A stretch of DNA of 64,000 nt from Pseudomonas solani (GTDB lineage: Bacteria; Pseudomonadota; Gammaproteobacteria; Pseudomonadales; Pseudomonadaceae), in assembly GCF_026072635.1 (NCBI RefSeq), contig NZ_AP023081.1:218501-282500 (forward strand). Reading direction: 5' to 3'. Every line of letters starts with the position of its first letter. Position 1 is the stretch's first letter. The position numbers and the translations under genes are program-made. The notes below the pieces were generated by a model. It searched no databases. It was given only the letters and a program-made list of their open reading frames with translations, and was not told the DNA's origin. This document shows positions 7,831 to 16,744 of the stretch, one piece after another.

Positions 7831-9069
7831 TCAGGACGCCTTGGGCAGCTTCAGCAGCGACGTGTCGAGCACGTCGGACTCACCACCGAGCACGTTCTCG
7901 GCGATCTCGACGAAGTCGCGGGTGCTGACCTTGTCCAGGCGCATCAGGCCACGGGTGACGTCGTCGAGGGAGCGCTCACCGTTGCTGGCCTTGCGGATCT
8001 CCTCGTCGAGGTCCTGCAGCAGCAGCACCGCGCGGGCGGTGACCGGGCCGGACGATTGCTCGCCACGCAGGTTCTCGACCTTGCGGCTCCAGCGCTGCAG
8101 CTTGGCGCGGACCTTGTGGTAGCGGTCCTCGCTGAGGCCGCCGGCGCGGCGCATCAGTTCGATGGCGTAGAACTCGGCGATGCCTTCGCTGATCCAGTCG
8201 CTCTGGTCGGTGTCCTTGATGCGGCTGAACACGTGCACCAGCTCGTGCACCAGGGAGCTGGTGCCGTTCTCGCTGACCAGGGGGCGGTCGGCGTGCATGA
8301 AGAAGGAATTGGGCGCGGACAGGCCGCCGCGCCACATCGGGTCGCCGGCACCGACGATCAACAGCTTGCCGGGGTCGCGGGGGAACACCGCCTGGGCATG
8401 GGGCCAGACGAAGGTCAGCAGGGTGAGGATGTCCATGCGGCGCATGCCCTCGCCCATGGGCGCGGCGACCGTGACGTCGGTGTTGCCGAGTTCGGCGCGG
8501 CGGCTGCCCAGCTTGCCGGCGATGATCCAGCCGGTGGGGCGGTCGAACAGGCGCTCGGCATTGTCGACGCGAAAACGGTTCTTGCCCACGCGGGACCAGC
8601 CGGTCTCCACCGTGCTCCAGCCCTTGGGCAGCTCGAACTGGATGCGCGACACCAGCTCGGTGCCGTCCACCAGGTCGATGCGTGCCGGGGGCACCAGGTC
8701 GTCGCCACGCAGCAGCGTCCAGTCCGGCGTCATCCGCGCGTCGAACTTGCCATCGCCACGGGGGTGGGTGATGCGCACCTTGTAGCTGAGGGTCGCCTTG
8801 CCCTCCGCCGGGGTCCAGGTGCCACGCTCGGCGCTGGCCTGCTGCCATTGGCCGTCGGCCTTGAAGTCGCTGTAGTAGCCCTTGTCGCCCAGGTCGAAAC
8901 CGAGGCTGCGGACCTTCTCGCCGTTCTCCAGCACCACGCGCACCTCGGCCTGGTCGCTGTCCGGCAGGAAGCGCACCAGGTAGTCGACATCGCTGCGCTT
9001 GGCGGCCAGCAGCGGCGCGCAGAACAGCAGGGTGGCGGTGGACAGCAGCAGGGTGGCGCGGTTGGACAT
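7831..9069 (-). CDS. Secreted M61-like (gluzincin) metallopeptidase domain protein
   Basis: Exported protein of 412 residues. The ATG at 9069 follows GAGGAAG and starts a signal peptide ending LLAAKR; the frame is open further upstream but lacks a ribosome site there. A beta-rich N-terminal half precedes a HELVHVF zinc motif near residue 274. SEGIAEFY about 20 residues later would supply the glutamate ligand of the HExxH...E gluzincin clan. The overall layout fits M61 glycyl-aminopeptidase relatives, but similarity outside the motif is weak. It is flanked by ycgN and the LysR gene with no obvious functional link. Substrate unknown. Confidence 0.6.
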   Translation of the reverse strand: MSNRATLLLSTATLLFCAPLLAAKRSDVDYLVRFLPDSDQAEVRVVLENGEKVRSLGFDLGDKGYYSDFKADGQWQQASAERGTWTPAEGKATLSYKVRITHPRGDGKFDARMTPDWTLLRGDDLVPPARIDLVDGTELVSRIQFELPKGWSTVETGWSRVGKNRFRVDNAERLFDRPTGWIIAGKLGSRRAELGNTDVTVAAPMGEGMRRMDILTLLTFVWPHAQAVFPRDPGKLLIVGAGDPMWRGGLSAPNSFFMHADRPLVSENGTSSLVHELVHVFSRIKDTDQSDWISEGIAEFYAIELMRRAGGLSEDRYHKVRAKLQRWSRKVENLRGEQSSGPVTARAVLLLQDLDEEIRKASNGERSLDDVTRGLMRLDKVSTRDFVEIAENVLGGESDVLDTSLLKLPKAS

Positions 9070-9125
9070 GTCGGGCTTCCTCGGAGCGATTTCCCTATGA
9101 CTCGGCACGCGGTGGTTCTATCCGT

Positions 9126-9575
9126 CTAGCCCGCACGAAAGATCATGTAGTCCTCCCAGTCGTCCTCGGCCACCTGGGTCTCGCTGACCATGCGCCCGGA
9201 CTGGGAGATACCGGCGTTGTGCACCGCCTCGGTGTCGCCGCAGATCAGTGGGTGCCAGGGCGGCAGGTCCTTGCCCTCGGCCACCAGGCGGTAGCCGCAG
9301 GTGGGCGGCAGCCAGCGGAACTCGTCGGCCTGGGCCGGGGTGAGCTGGATGCAATCGGGCACGAAATCGCGACGCTTGGGGTAGTTGGTGCAGCGGCAGG
9401 TGTTCAGGTCCAGCAGCTTGCAGGCGATGCGCGTGTAGTACACGGCGCCGTCGTCCTCGTCTTCCAGCTTCTGCAGGCAGCACAGGCCGCAACCGTCGCA
9501 GAGGGATTCCCACTCCTCCTGATCGAGCTGTGCGAGGGTCTTGCGCTTCCAGAAGGGTTCGACTTTGGCGGCCAT
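9126..9575 (-). CDS. ycgN: YcgN-family cysteine cluster protein (UPF0260)
   Basis: Small cytoplasmic protein of 149 residues. The conserved cysteine signature CDGCGLCC is at residues 26-33, followed by TRIACKLLDLNTCRCTNYP and VPDCIQLTP, typical of the zinc/iron-chelating CxxCxxCC family (UPF0260). The biochemical role is not established. In pseudomonads and enterics ycgN is found near ycgL and rnd; here those genes lie 2 kb away beyond the IS110 element, so the element has probably separated them. Confidence 0.85.
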   Translation of the reverse strand: MAAKVEPFWKRKTLAQLDQEEWESLCDGCGLCCLQKLEDEDDGAVYYTRIACKLLDLNTCRCTNYPKRRDFVPDCIQLTPAQADEFRWLPPTCGYRLVAEGKDLPPWHPLICGDTEAVHNAGISQSGRMVSETQVAEDDWEDYMIFRAG

Positions 9576-9703
9576 GGTGGTCTGACTGGGTAACGGGGCG
9601 CGGTAGTCTAGTCCCGTCGAAGGTGCCGGCCAAGCGCTGCCGACGACGGGACGACCGGTAGCGCCATGTAAGGAAAATCATTCGCAGGACGGCTACACCG
9701 TGG

Positions 9704-9773
9704 GCTCCCAGGCAACGGGCAGGCGTGGATGACGCTCTTTTCATCCACCAACCATGTTGCCTGGGAGCACGAA
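9704..9773. repeat. Nested palindromic REP-like element at the left flank of the IS
   Basis: An outer inverted repeat (GCTCCCAGGCAAC at 9704-9716, GTTGCCTGGGAGC at 9756-9768) encloses an inner palindrome, GTGGATGA...TCATCCAC. The inner palindrome and the following ACGAA-ending tail recur at 10926-10975 on the other side of the transposase gene. Such hairpin repeats are known insertion targets of IS110-family elements in pseudomonads. Confidence 0.65.
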
Positions 9774-10925
9774 AGGTGGACCGGTGAAGCGTGGTCCACC
9801 CTTGAGCCCAGAGCTCGCATTCACAAGGTTGGGCCGGGTGCAGTGATGATCGCATTTGGAACGATCAGGAGGAGCACACATGCCCAGTGTCATTGGTGTC
9901 GACATTGCGAAGCACACGTTTGATATCGCCACCCTGCAGGCGAACGGCAAGTACCGCACCAAGGCCAAGTTGGCCAACAGCGAGGCGGGCTTTCGCACGC
10001 TGCAGGAGTGGCTGAACAAGCACAGCGAGGCGGGTGCCTGGGTCGTGATGGAAGCCACCGGCATCCACCATGAAGCCCTGGCCGAATGGCTGCTGGAGCA
10101 GAACTATCGGGTCTGCGTCCTCAACCCAGCGCAAATCGCTCACTACGCCCGCAGTCAGCTGCAGCGCGTGAAAACTGACAAGGTCGACGCCAAGCTGATC
10201 GCCGAATACGGCGAGCGCCACCAAGATGAGCTACGGCCCTGGCAGCCTGAACCTCGCGCCATACGGCGCCTGAAAGCACTGATGCGGCGCCTGGCGGATC
10301 TGCAGGAAATCCAGCAGATGGAGAGCAATCGCCTGGAGGTGGCCGATACCAGCGTGCAGGAGTCGATCCGCTCAGTGTTGCGGCACATCGAGCAACAGAT
10401 CGAGGAAACCCTCAAGGCCATCAACGACCACATCGACAATGACCCGGATCTGCGTGGCAAACGTGATCTGTTGACCAGCATCGATGGCATCGCGGACAAG
10501 ACAGCCGCCCTGATCCTGGCGGAGCTGGGCGACCCTCATCGCTTCACCAGCAGCCGCGCGATTACCGCCTTTGCCGGACTCAACCCGCGTTTGCAGGAGT
10601 CTGGTAAGTACCGGGGCAGACCCGCATTTCCAAGATGGGCTCATCGCGGCTGCGTGCTGGGCTGTACATGCCTGCCGTTTGCGCCCTGCAGCACAACGGG
10701 GCGATCAAAGCGATGAGAGAACGCCTCAGAGCCAAGGGCAAGACCGGCATGCAGATCATCTGTGCAGCGATGCGTAAGCTGCTGAACATCGCTTATGGCG
10801 TCTTGAAATCGGGCCAGCCGTACGACGTAAAACTGGCCCTTGCTCACTAGGGATCAAGACGGTATCTACGCAAGCCATCTGGTTCGGTGCTCAGCAAAAG
10901 CGGCCTGAGATGCCGCCGGGCGTAG
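9774..10925 (+). mobile_element. IS110-family insertion sequence (approximate limits)
   Basis: The element carries one transposase gene with RuvC-like and transposase-20 domains, and has no terminal inverted repeats that I can see, as usual for IS110. I set the limits by the two flanking REP-like copies; the true ends may differ by tens of bases. The roughly 100-base leader before the transposase and the 75-base tail after it are the places where family members encode a guide (bridge) RNA. The element lies between ycgN and the hydroxyacid dehydrogenase gene, in an otherwise conserved neighbourhood. Confidence 0.7.
9880..10850 (+). pseudogene. IS110-family transposase, single frameshift
   Basis: DEDD-type transposase. 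ATG at 9880 follows a strong AGGAGGAG. The N-terminal RuvC-like domain has VIGVDIAKHTFDIA, MEATGIHHE and KTDKVDAKLIAEY; the C-terminal domain has LLTSIDGIADKTAALILAEL and FAGLNPRLQESG. At the G4 run (10613-10616) the frame slips. One extra G restores GQTRISKMGSSRLRAGLYMP and the rest of the transposase-20 domain to the TAG ending at 10850, about 323 residues in all. As written, the main frame ends at 10716 without the catalytic serine region. This may be an inactive copy or a read error. Confidence 0.85.
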
Positions 10926-10975
10926 GGTGGATGACGCTCTTTTCATCCACCAGCGGTGCTGCCGGAGAACACGAA
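10926..10975. repeat. REP-like hairpin at the right flank of the IS
   Basis: GGTGGATGACGCTCTTTTCATCCACC, read in two halves, matches the inner palindrome of the left copy (9725-9748) almost exactly. The following 23 bases also match at most positions, ending ACACGAA against GCACGAA. Two such copies facing the same way around the transposase suggest insertion into a REP cluster, or a repeat carried by the element. Confidence 0.6.
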
Positions 10976-11009
10976 CGCCATCACCACGCAGAGGCCCACC
11001 GAGCTGGCA

Positions 11010-11942
11010 TCAGTAGCCGCGCTGGAACTCCACCTCGCCGCGCAGCGGCTCGCCAGCCTGGAAGCGTGCCAGGTTGTCGAGGAACAGCCCCACCAGCAGC
11101 TCCGGCAGGGTGGGCGCCGAGCTGTGGCCGGTGAGCAGCAGCCGCGGCGCGGTCCAGAACGGGTGCGCGGGGGGCAGCGGCTCTTCGCGGCAGACGTCGA
11201 TCACCGCACCGGCCAGGTGCCCGGCCTGCAGGCTGGCGACCAGGTCGGCATCCACCACCGCCACACCGCGCCCGGCATTGATGAACAGCGCCTCCGGCTG
11301 CATGCGCGCGAACAGCGCAGCGTCATACACGTCGCGGGTGGCCGGGGTGTCGGGTAGCAGGTTGATCAGGTAATCGGCCCAGGCCGCCTGCTCCGCCAGG
11401 GCGTCCATCCCCAGCACCTGGCTGAACGGCTCCAGGGCACGGGGCTCGCGGGCGATGCCGCGCAGCTCGACCCCGAACGGCGCGAGGAAGCGCGCAACGC
11501 TCTGGCCGATATCACCGGCACCGACGACCAGCACTCGCCGCCCGGCCAGGCTGCTGGGCATGCGTGCATCCCACTGGCGCTCCACCTGGCTGGCCAGGCG
11601 CGAGAGCAGCTGGCGCTCGTGGGCGAGGATGTAGGTCAGCATGTACTCGGCCATCACCTGGCCGAAGATGCCCACGGCGCGGGTCAGACGGTAGTTGCGC
11701 GGCAGGCCCGCCGCCAGCAACGGGGTGATGCCGGCCCAGCTGGACTGCACCCAGTGCGGGGCGAACCCGGCCTGCAGCAGTTCCACCACCCGTTCCGGGC
11801 TGCCCAGCCAGATGGGCCGCTCCGCCGCCAGGGCGCGCAGCTCGTCCGGGTCATCGCTGCCGGCCACATCCAGCGAGGGGATGGCGGCGAGCAGCAGTTC
11901 GGCGTGGCGGAGGTGTTTCTCGTCAGCGAGGAGGACTTTCAT
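11010..11942 (-). CDS. D-2-hydroxyacid dehydrogenase (GhrA-like)
   Basis: NAD(P)-dependent 2-hydroxyacid dehydrogenase of 310 residues, probably reducing glyoxylate or hydroxypyruvate. The Rossmann motif VLVVGAGDIGQSVARFL lies near residue 140. FINAGRGVAVVDADLV carries the catalytic Arg region, VIDVCREEPLPPAHPFW the Glu, and LLTGHSSAPT the catalytic His. The ATG at 11942 overlaps the ycgL stop codon by one base (TGATG), so it is coupled to rnd and ycgL. The substrate is not decided by sequence alone. Confidence 0.8.
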   Translation of the reverse strand: MKVLLADEKHLRHAELLLAAIPSLDVAGSDDPDELRALAAERPIWLGSPERVVELLQAGFAPHWVQSSWAGITPLLAAGLPRNYRLTRAVGIFGQVMAEYMLTYILAHERQLLSRLASQVERQWDARMPSSLAGRRVLVVGAGDIGQSVARFLAPFGVELRGIAREPRALEPFSQVLGMDALAEQAAWADYLINLLPDTPATRDVYDAALFARMQPEALFINAGRGVAVVDADLVASLQAGHLAGAVIDVCREEPLPPAHPFWTAPRLLLTGHSSAPTLPELLVGLFLDNLARFQAGEPLRGEVEFQRGY

Positions 11943-12235
11943 CAGATGGGGTCGTTCATCCGCAGCAGTTCTTCGGGCAGATGCTCGATGTATTCCTCTT
12001 CACCCGGCGGCATCTGCAGGTGGTAACCCTGCTTTTCGAGGTTCTCCAGCACCTTGCCGATGTCCTCGCGGGCCAACTGGCGCTCGGGGCTGAGCACCAG
12101 GTCGAAGGCATGCTGCGGCGCGCCGAAGGCCGCCAGCAGTGCCTCGGGTACACGGGCCAGGGCGTCGCGCTTCTCGACGTAGAGGTACATCTCGTTCTTG
12201 CGCGGGCTCTTGTAGATGGAGCAGATGCGTTTCAT
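11942..12235 (-). CDS. ycgL: YcgL-domain protein
   Basis: Small protein of 97 residues with the YcgL signature CSIYKSPRKNEMYLYVEKRD, then a central FDLVLSPER and a C-terminal GYHLQMPP stretch. The ATG at 12235 overlaps the rnd stop codon as ATGA. The family is conserved beside rnd in gammaproteobacteria; its function is unknown. Confidence 0.85.
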   Translation of the reverse strand: MKRICSIYKSPRKNEMYLYVEKRDALARVPEALLAAFGAPQHAFDLVLSPERQLAREDIGKVLENLEKQGYHLQMPPGEEEYIEHLPEELLRMNDPI

Positions 12236-13362
12236 GGGGCGTTGTCTCCGGCCAGGGCATCGAGCAGCGCCTGGCCCATCAGTTCGCGGCGCCAGCCCTT
12301 GAAGCCGTCGGGCAGGCTGTAGGGGCCGTTGGGGTAGCCCGTCTTGAGCAGGGCTTCCAGGTGCTTCTTGCGCAGCATGAGTTCGGGCGCCATGCCCAGG
12401 CGCTCGGCCTCGGCCTGGCCGATGGCGCGCAGCTTCTTCAGCAGCGTGGTGGCTTCCGACGGCAGCGGCTCGGGCAGCGGCTCGGGCCATTCGGCCGGGG
12501 GCAGCTCGGCCGCTTCGCGGATCATCTTCAGCAGGGTGTTGCCGTCCTGGCGCACGGTGCGCGGGTGCATGTCCTCGACACGGGCCAGGGCGACGAGGTT
12601 GTCCGGCTGGAACTTGGCCAGCGGCCACAGGGCGTGCTCGCGGACGATGCGGTTGCGCGGCTGGTCGCGGCGGCGCGCCTCGAGGTCGCGCCAGGCGTAG
12701 AGGTCACGCAGCACGGCCAGCTGCTGGCGGGACAGCTTCCAGCCCAGCTTGGCGTCGCGGTACAGCTCGTACGGGTCCACTTCACGGCGCAGGTTGGCCA
12801 CCAGCTCGGCGCCGTCCTCCAGCACCCAGGCACGCTTGGTGGCGTCCAGGCGCTCGTCGATGATGCGGTAGATCTCGGCCAGGTGGATGGCATCCTCGGC
12901 GGCGTAGCGCTCCTGCATCTCGGTGAGCGGGCGCTGCAGCCAGTCGGAGCGGGTCTCGTCCTTGGGCAGGTCGATGCCGAGCACGGCCTGCACCAGGCGC
13001 GAATAGCCCATGGAGTAGCCGATGCCCAGGTAGCCGGCGGCCAGCTGGGTGTCCAGCAGCGGCAGCGGCAGGCTGCCGGTGAGGCGCAGGAAGACTTCGA
13101 GGTCCTCGCTGCAGGCGTGCAGCACCTTGGTCACCGCCGGGTCTTCGAGCAGCTCGGCGAAGGGGCGCCAGTCCTTGATCAGCAGGGGGTCGATGAGCCA
13201 GGCGCTCTCGCCGTCGCCCACCTGCACCAGGCCGGCCTTCGGGTAGAAGGTGTCGACCCGCATGAACTCGGTGTCCAGGGCCACGAAGCTGAGGTTGCGC
13301 CAGCGGGCGCAATGGGAGGCCAGTTCGGCGTCGTCGCGAATCCAGTGAAAGTCGATGGCCAC
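12232..13362 (-). CDS. rnd: Ribonuclease D
   Basis: 3'-to-5' exoribonuclease of 376 residues that trims the ends of tRNA and other stable RNA precursors. DEDD-family exonuclease motifs are visible: FVALDTEFMR (Asp/Glu of ExoI), VLHACSEDLEVF (ExoII) and YAAEDAIHLAEIY (ExoIII). One or two HRDC domains follow from about residue 210. The length is normal. It is the first gene of the rnd, ycgL, dehydrogenase unit. Confidence 0.92.
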   Translation of the reverse strand: MAIDFHWIRDDAELASHCARWRNLSFVALDTEFMRVDTFYPKAGLVQVGDGESAWLIDPLLIKDWRPFAELLEDPAVTKVLHACSEDLEVFLRLTGSLPLPLLDTQLAAGYLGIGYSMGYSRLVQAVLGIDLPKDETRSDWLQRPLTEMQERYAAEDAIHLAEIYRIIDERLDATKRAWVLEDGAELVANLRREVDPYELYRDAKLGWKLSRQQLAVLRDLYAWRDLEARRRDQPRNRIVREHALWPLAKFQPDNLVALARVEDMHPRTVRQDGNTLLKMIREAAELPPAEWPEPLPEPLPSEATTLLKKLRAIGQAEAERLGMAPELMLRKKHLEALLKTGYPNGPYSLPDGFKGWRRELMGQALLDALAGDNAP

Positions 13363-13447
13363 AAGGCTCTCCTCGGTTCAGAGGCGCGAAGTATATATCG
13401 CAACCCCATCCCCGCCCCACCCGTCATTCCGCGTGGGGCGGCACAGG

Positions 13448-14302
13448 TCAGCCCAGCTCGCTGCGCAGGCGTTGCACCAGGGCCGGCGAGCTGGCCTGCA
13501 TGGGCGCGCGCAACTCGTCGCGGATCAGCCCGCGCAGGGCCAGCAGGCTCTTCACCGGCGCCGGGTTGGGCTCGACGAAGGCCAGGCGGATCAGCGGCTG
13601 CAGCTCGCGAAAGATCGCCCGCGCGCCCACCAGGTCGGCCGCTGCCACGCGCTCGGCCATGGCCACGAAGCGCTCGGGGTGGATGTGCGCCGAGGCGGCG
13701 ATGGCACCCGTGCCGCCGTGGCAGAGGGTGGCGAAGATCTGCGCGTCTTCCCCCGCCAGCACGTCGAGCTGGCCGTCGGCGATCAGCGCCTGGGTCTTGT
13801 CGATCTCGCCGCCGCAATCCTTGATCGCCACGATGCGCGGGTGCCGGGCCAGCTCGCGCAGGGTCTCCAGCTCCAGGCGCGAGCCGGTGCGATAGGGGAT
13901 GTCGTAGAGGATCACCGGCACCGCGGCGGCATCGGCGATGGCGCCGAACCAGGCCAGCAGCCCCGACTGCGACGGGCGGATGTAATAGGGCGCGGGCACC
14001 AGCAGGCCGGCCACCGGGCGCTTCTGCACCTCGTGCTGCATGGCCAGGACCTCTGCCAGGTTGTTGCCGGCCAGGCCCATCACCAGGCGCTCGCCGGGCA
14101 CGGTTTCGAGCAGGGCATCGAGCACCGCGAGCTGCTCGCGCTTGCTCAGCGCCGCCGCCTCACCGGTGCTGCCACACACCACCAGCCCCGCGACGCCGGC
14201 CTCCAGCAGGTGCGCGGACAGGCGACGCAGGGCGGGGAAATCGATGGCGCCATCGGCGAAGGGGGTTACCAGGGCGACCCAGATTCCGGAAAACACAGGC
14301 AT
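13448..14302 (-). CDS. dapA: DapA-family aldolase (4-hydroxy-tetrahydrodipicolinate synthase-like)
   Basis: TIM-barrel class I aldolase of 284 residues. GIWVALVTPF begins the barrel and VVCGSTGEAAAL is the pyruvate-binding loop. YDIPYRTGSRLE carries the Tyr and the substrate-binding Arg, and VAIKDCGG carries the Schiff-base Lys (about residue 160). The ATG at 14302 starts at the family N-terminus, although the frame is open 66 bases further up. It is not beside other lysine genes, and pseudomonads usually have several DapA relatives, so it may be a side-pathway aldolase rather than the main lysine enzyme. Confidence 0.75.
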   Translation of the reverse strand: MPVFSGIWVALVTPFADGAIDFPALRRLSAHLLEAGVAGLVVCGSTGEAAALSKREQLAVLDALLETVPGERLVMGLAGNNLAEVLAMQHEVQKRPVAGLLVPAPYYIRPSQSGLLAWFGAIADAAAVPVILYDIPYRTGSRLELETLRELARHPRIVAIKDCGGEIDKTQALIADGQLDVLAGEDAQIFATLCHGGTGAIAASAHIHPERFVAMAERVAAADLVGARAIFRELQPLIRLAFVEPNPAPVKSLLALRGLIRDELRAPMQASSPALVQRLRSELG

Positions 14303-14719
14303 AGCGAAAACTCCTTCAGGCTGACCGTAAAAGTCACCGTCGGAGGCTGGCGGGGAGTGTTCGTGCAAGAGAGGTTTCGACCTTCGCGTCCACTGTCCTG
14401 TCAGCCCATCTGACGGGACAGCACGCCCCGGTCAAATGAGCGACTGTTTCTTCGATTTACCCGCGGCAACGCCACGCACCAGCGCCGGCAGGGCCGGAAC
14501 GGAAGCGATGGAGGCGAAGATGGCGGGCATGGAGTAGCTCGGTGCAGGAATGCGAGACGGGGATACTGCGAAAATCCCTACAAGCCTGTCAACTGCGGCG
14601 ACGTCGCACCCCAGCCATTCAGCCGGGCCCGGTGTCTGGCGTTGGCCGGCCATGGCTGCTAAAAAGCCCTTCCAACAATAACCAGGCCCATGACGGGCCC
14701 ACCGCCAGGGAATTCGGAC
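14303..14719. other. Intergenic region between the divergent dapA-like and SMP-30-like genes
   Basis: This 417-base gap must contain both promoters. A 32-codon minus-strand frame at 14432-14530 is visible but has no convincing ribosome site. I see no RNA gene or clear operator. Confidence 0.4.
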
Positions 14720-15781
14720 ATGAAGAAGCTTCTGGGCCTGCTGGTCCTGCTCATCGCCGCTGCGGGCATCTACCTCGCCATCACCAAGAGCCCCATCGAT
14801 CCCGTCGCCTGGGACGCCCCCAAGGCGCCGCCCATGACCGGCGTGATGGAGCCCAACGACACCCTGATGAAGGCCGAGCTGCTGGCCAAGGGACAGATCC
14901 ACGGCCCCGAGGACACCGCAGTGGACGCCCAGGGCCGCGTCTACGCCGGCCTGCATGACGGCCGCGTGGTGCGCATCACCGCCGACGGCAAGGTCGAGAC
15001 CTTCGCCACCACCGGCGGCCGCCCGCTGGGCATGGACTTCGACGCCCAAGGCAACCTGATCGTCGGCGACGCCTACAAGGGCCTGCTGAGCATCGACCCG
15101 CAAGGCCAGATCAAGGTCCTCGCCACCGAGGCCGAAGGCGGCCCCTTCCGCTTCACCGACGACCTGGACATCGCCAGCGACGGGCGCATCTACTTCACCG
15201 ACGCCTCCGCCAAGTTCGAGCAGCCGGACTACCTGCTGGACCTGCTCGAGGGCCGTCCCCACGGCCGCCTGATACGCTATGACCCGGCCACCGGCAAGGT
15301 CGAGGTGCTGCTCAAGGACCTGTACTTCGGCAACGGCGTGGCGCTCTCGGCCAAGGAAGATTTCGTGCTGGTCAACGAAACCTACCGCTACCGCATCACC
15401 CGCTACTGGCTGAGTGGCGAGAAGGCCGGCACCCACGACGTGTTCATCGACAACCTGCCGGGCCTGCCGGACAACCTGCAAGGCGACCGCAAGGGCACCT
15501 TCTGGGTCGCCCTGCCCTCCCCGCGCAAGGCCGACGCCGACTTCCTCCACACCCAGCCCTGGCTCAAGGCGCAGATCGCCAAGCTGCCCCGCGCCCTGTG
15601 GCCCAAGGCGGAGAAATACGGCCTGGTGATCGCCCTCGACGAGAACGGCCAGATCATCCGCAGCCTGCACGACACCAGCGGCACCCACCTGCGCATGATC
15701 ACTTCGGTGAAACCGGTGGGCGACTACCTCTACTTCGGCAGCCTGGACAACGACCGCATCGGCAAGCTGAAGATCCACTGA
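14720..15781 (+). CDS. Membrane-anchored SMP-30/strictosidine-synthase-like beta-propeller protein
   Basis: Protein of 353 residues with an N-terminal hydrophobic anchor (about residues 3-22) and a six-bladed beta-propeller. Repeated blade motifs include GPEDTAVDAQGRVYAGL, GMDFDAQGNLIVGDAYKGL and DLDIASDGRIYFTDAS. FGNGVALSAKEDFVLVNETY is characteristic of the strictosidine-synthase / adipocyte plasma-membrane-associated branch. In bacteria such proteins are usually lactonases or esterases; the substrate is unknown. ATG at 14720 begins the anchor. A terminator follows. Confidence 0.7.
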   Translation: MKKLLGLLVLLIAAAGIYLAITKSPIDPVAWDAPKAPPMTGVMEPNDTLMKAELLAKGQIHGPEDTAVDAQGRVYAGLHDGRVVRITADGKVETFATTGGRPLGMDFDAQGNLIVGDAYKGLLSIDPQGQIKVLATEAEGGPFRFTDDLDIASDGRIYFTDASAKFEQPDYLLDLLEGRPHGRLIRYDPATGKVEVLLKDLYFGNGVALSAKEDFVLVNETYRYRITRYWLSGEKAGTHDVFIDNLPGLPDNLQGDRKGTFWVALPSPRKADADFLHTQPWLKAQIAKLPRALWPKAEKYGLVIALDENGQIIRSLHDTSGTHLRMITSVKPVGDYLYFGSLDNDRIGKLKIH

Positions 15782-15817
15782 GAATCGCAAGAACCGCACC
15801 CCGCTACCGGATACGAA

Positions 15818-15843
15818 AAGCCCGCCAATCGGCGGGCTTCTTC
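15818..15843. terminator. Bidirectional terminator
   Basis: AAGCCCGCC and GGCGGGCTT form a 9-bp stem over AATC, followed by TCTTCATTT on the plus strand and preceded by A-rich sequence. It lies between the convergent propeller and acyltransferase genes and can serve both. Confidence 0.8.
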
Positions 15844-15868
15844 ATTTCAGGGGCGGTAATGCCGGCAC

Positions 15869-16659
15869 TCAGGCCGGCACCGTCTCGCGCACGCCCTGAA
15901 CCACCCGCGCCGGCTGAGGGTGCAGCAGCGCCTGCATCTGCCCATGGGTCCGTGCCATCAGCTCTTCCAGGCGCTCCACATCGAACTGCGCGGCATCGAT
16001 GGGTTCGCCCACGTGCAGCGACACCGGCAGGCCGAGGTTGAACCGCCAGGTACGCGCCGGCAGCACCTGATGGATGCCCCGGATGGCCACCGGGACGATC
16101 ACCGCATCGGTATCCAGCGCCAGGTGGAAACAGCCCTTCTTGAAGCGCTGCAACTGGCCATCCTTCGAGCGCGTACCTTCCGGCGCCGCCCACAGCACGA
16201 TGCCGCTCTCCATCATCTGCCGCGCCTTGTGCAGGTCGGCCAGGGCCCGCTCGCGGTTGTGCCGGTCGATGAAGGGGAACTCACCGGCCTTCATCGCCGC
16301 ACCGAGAAACGGCAGGCGCGACAGCTCCTGCTTGGCCAGCATGCGGATCGAGCCCGGCAGGGCGACGAAGCTGGCGGGAATGTCGTAGTGGCTGGAATGG
16401 TTGCAAAGGATCAGGTAGCGGCGGCCGTCGTTGAAATCCGGCAGGCTGCCGTGCACCGACAGGCGCACCCGCACCAGGCGCAGCAGGCCCCGGGACCAGG
16501 CACGGGTGTAGGCGTCGACCCGCGCGCGGTCGAGGCGCCCGCAGGCCCCCGCCCGAGTATCAACAGGCAATAGAACAGGGTCAGCGACAGTGACCCGAGC
16601 ACCACGCCGATACGGCGGGCGAGGTTGGCGCTCTCGGCGAAGGATTGCAGGCTGGGCAT
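15869..16659 (-). pseudogene. 1-acyl-sn-glycerol-3-phosphate acyltransferase (PlsC family), frameshifted
   Basis: Inner-membrane enzyme that acylates lysophosphatidate in phospholipid synthesis. The N-terminal frame (MPSLQSFAESANLARRIG, then a membrane span ending FYCLLILG) and the catalytic frame are offset by one base. The catalytic frame has CNHSSHYDIP (the HX4D motif), PFIDRHNRERAL and APEGTRSKDG. One base lost in a G run within 16538-16550 explains the break: adding a G gives a continuous 263-residue protein of normal family length. The start at 16659 is chosen because it supplies the missing transmembrane segment; the much longer frame reaching 17185 is an artefact of reading antisense to the sulfurtransferase. 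Confidence 0.8.
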
Positions 16660-16744
16660 GGACGGCTCCCCATCGATCAGCGCGACGCGGCGCGCGGCTG
16701 TCCTTATGATGCCCACTGTCATCGATTGGACACAGGACACCGCC

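Noticed and set aside
14432..14530. 32-codon minus-strand frame upstream of the propeller gene
   Set aside because: Hydrophobic start but no ribosome site, and it lies in a divergent promoter region.
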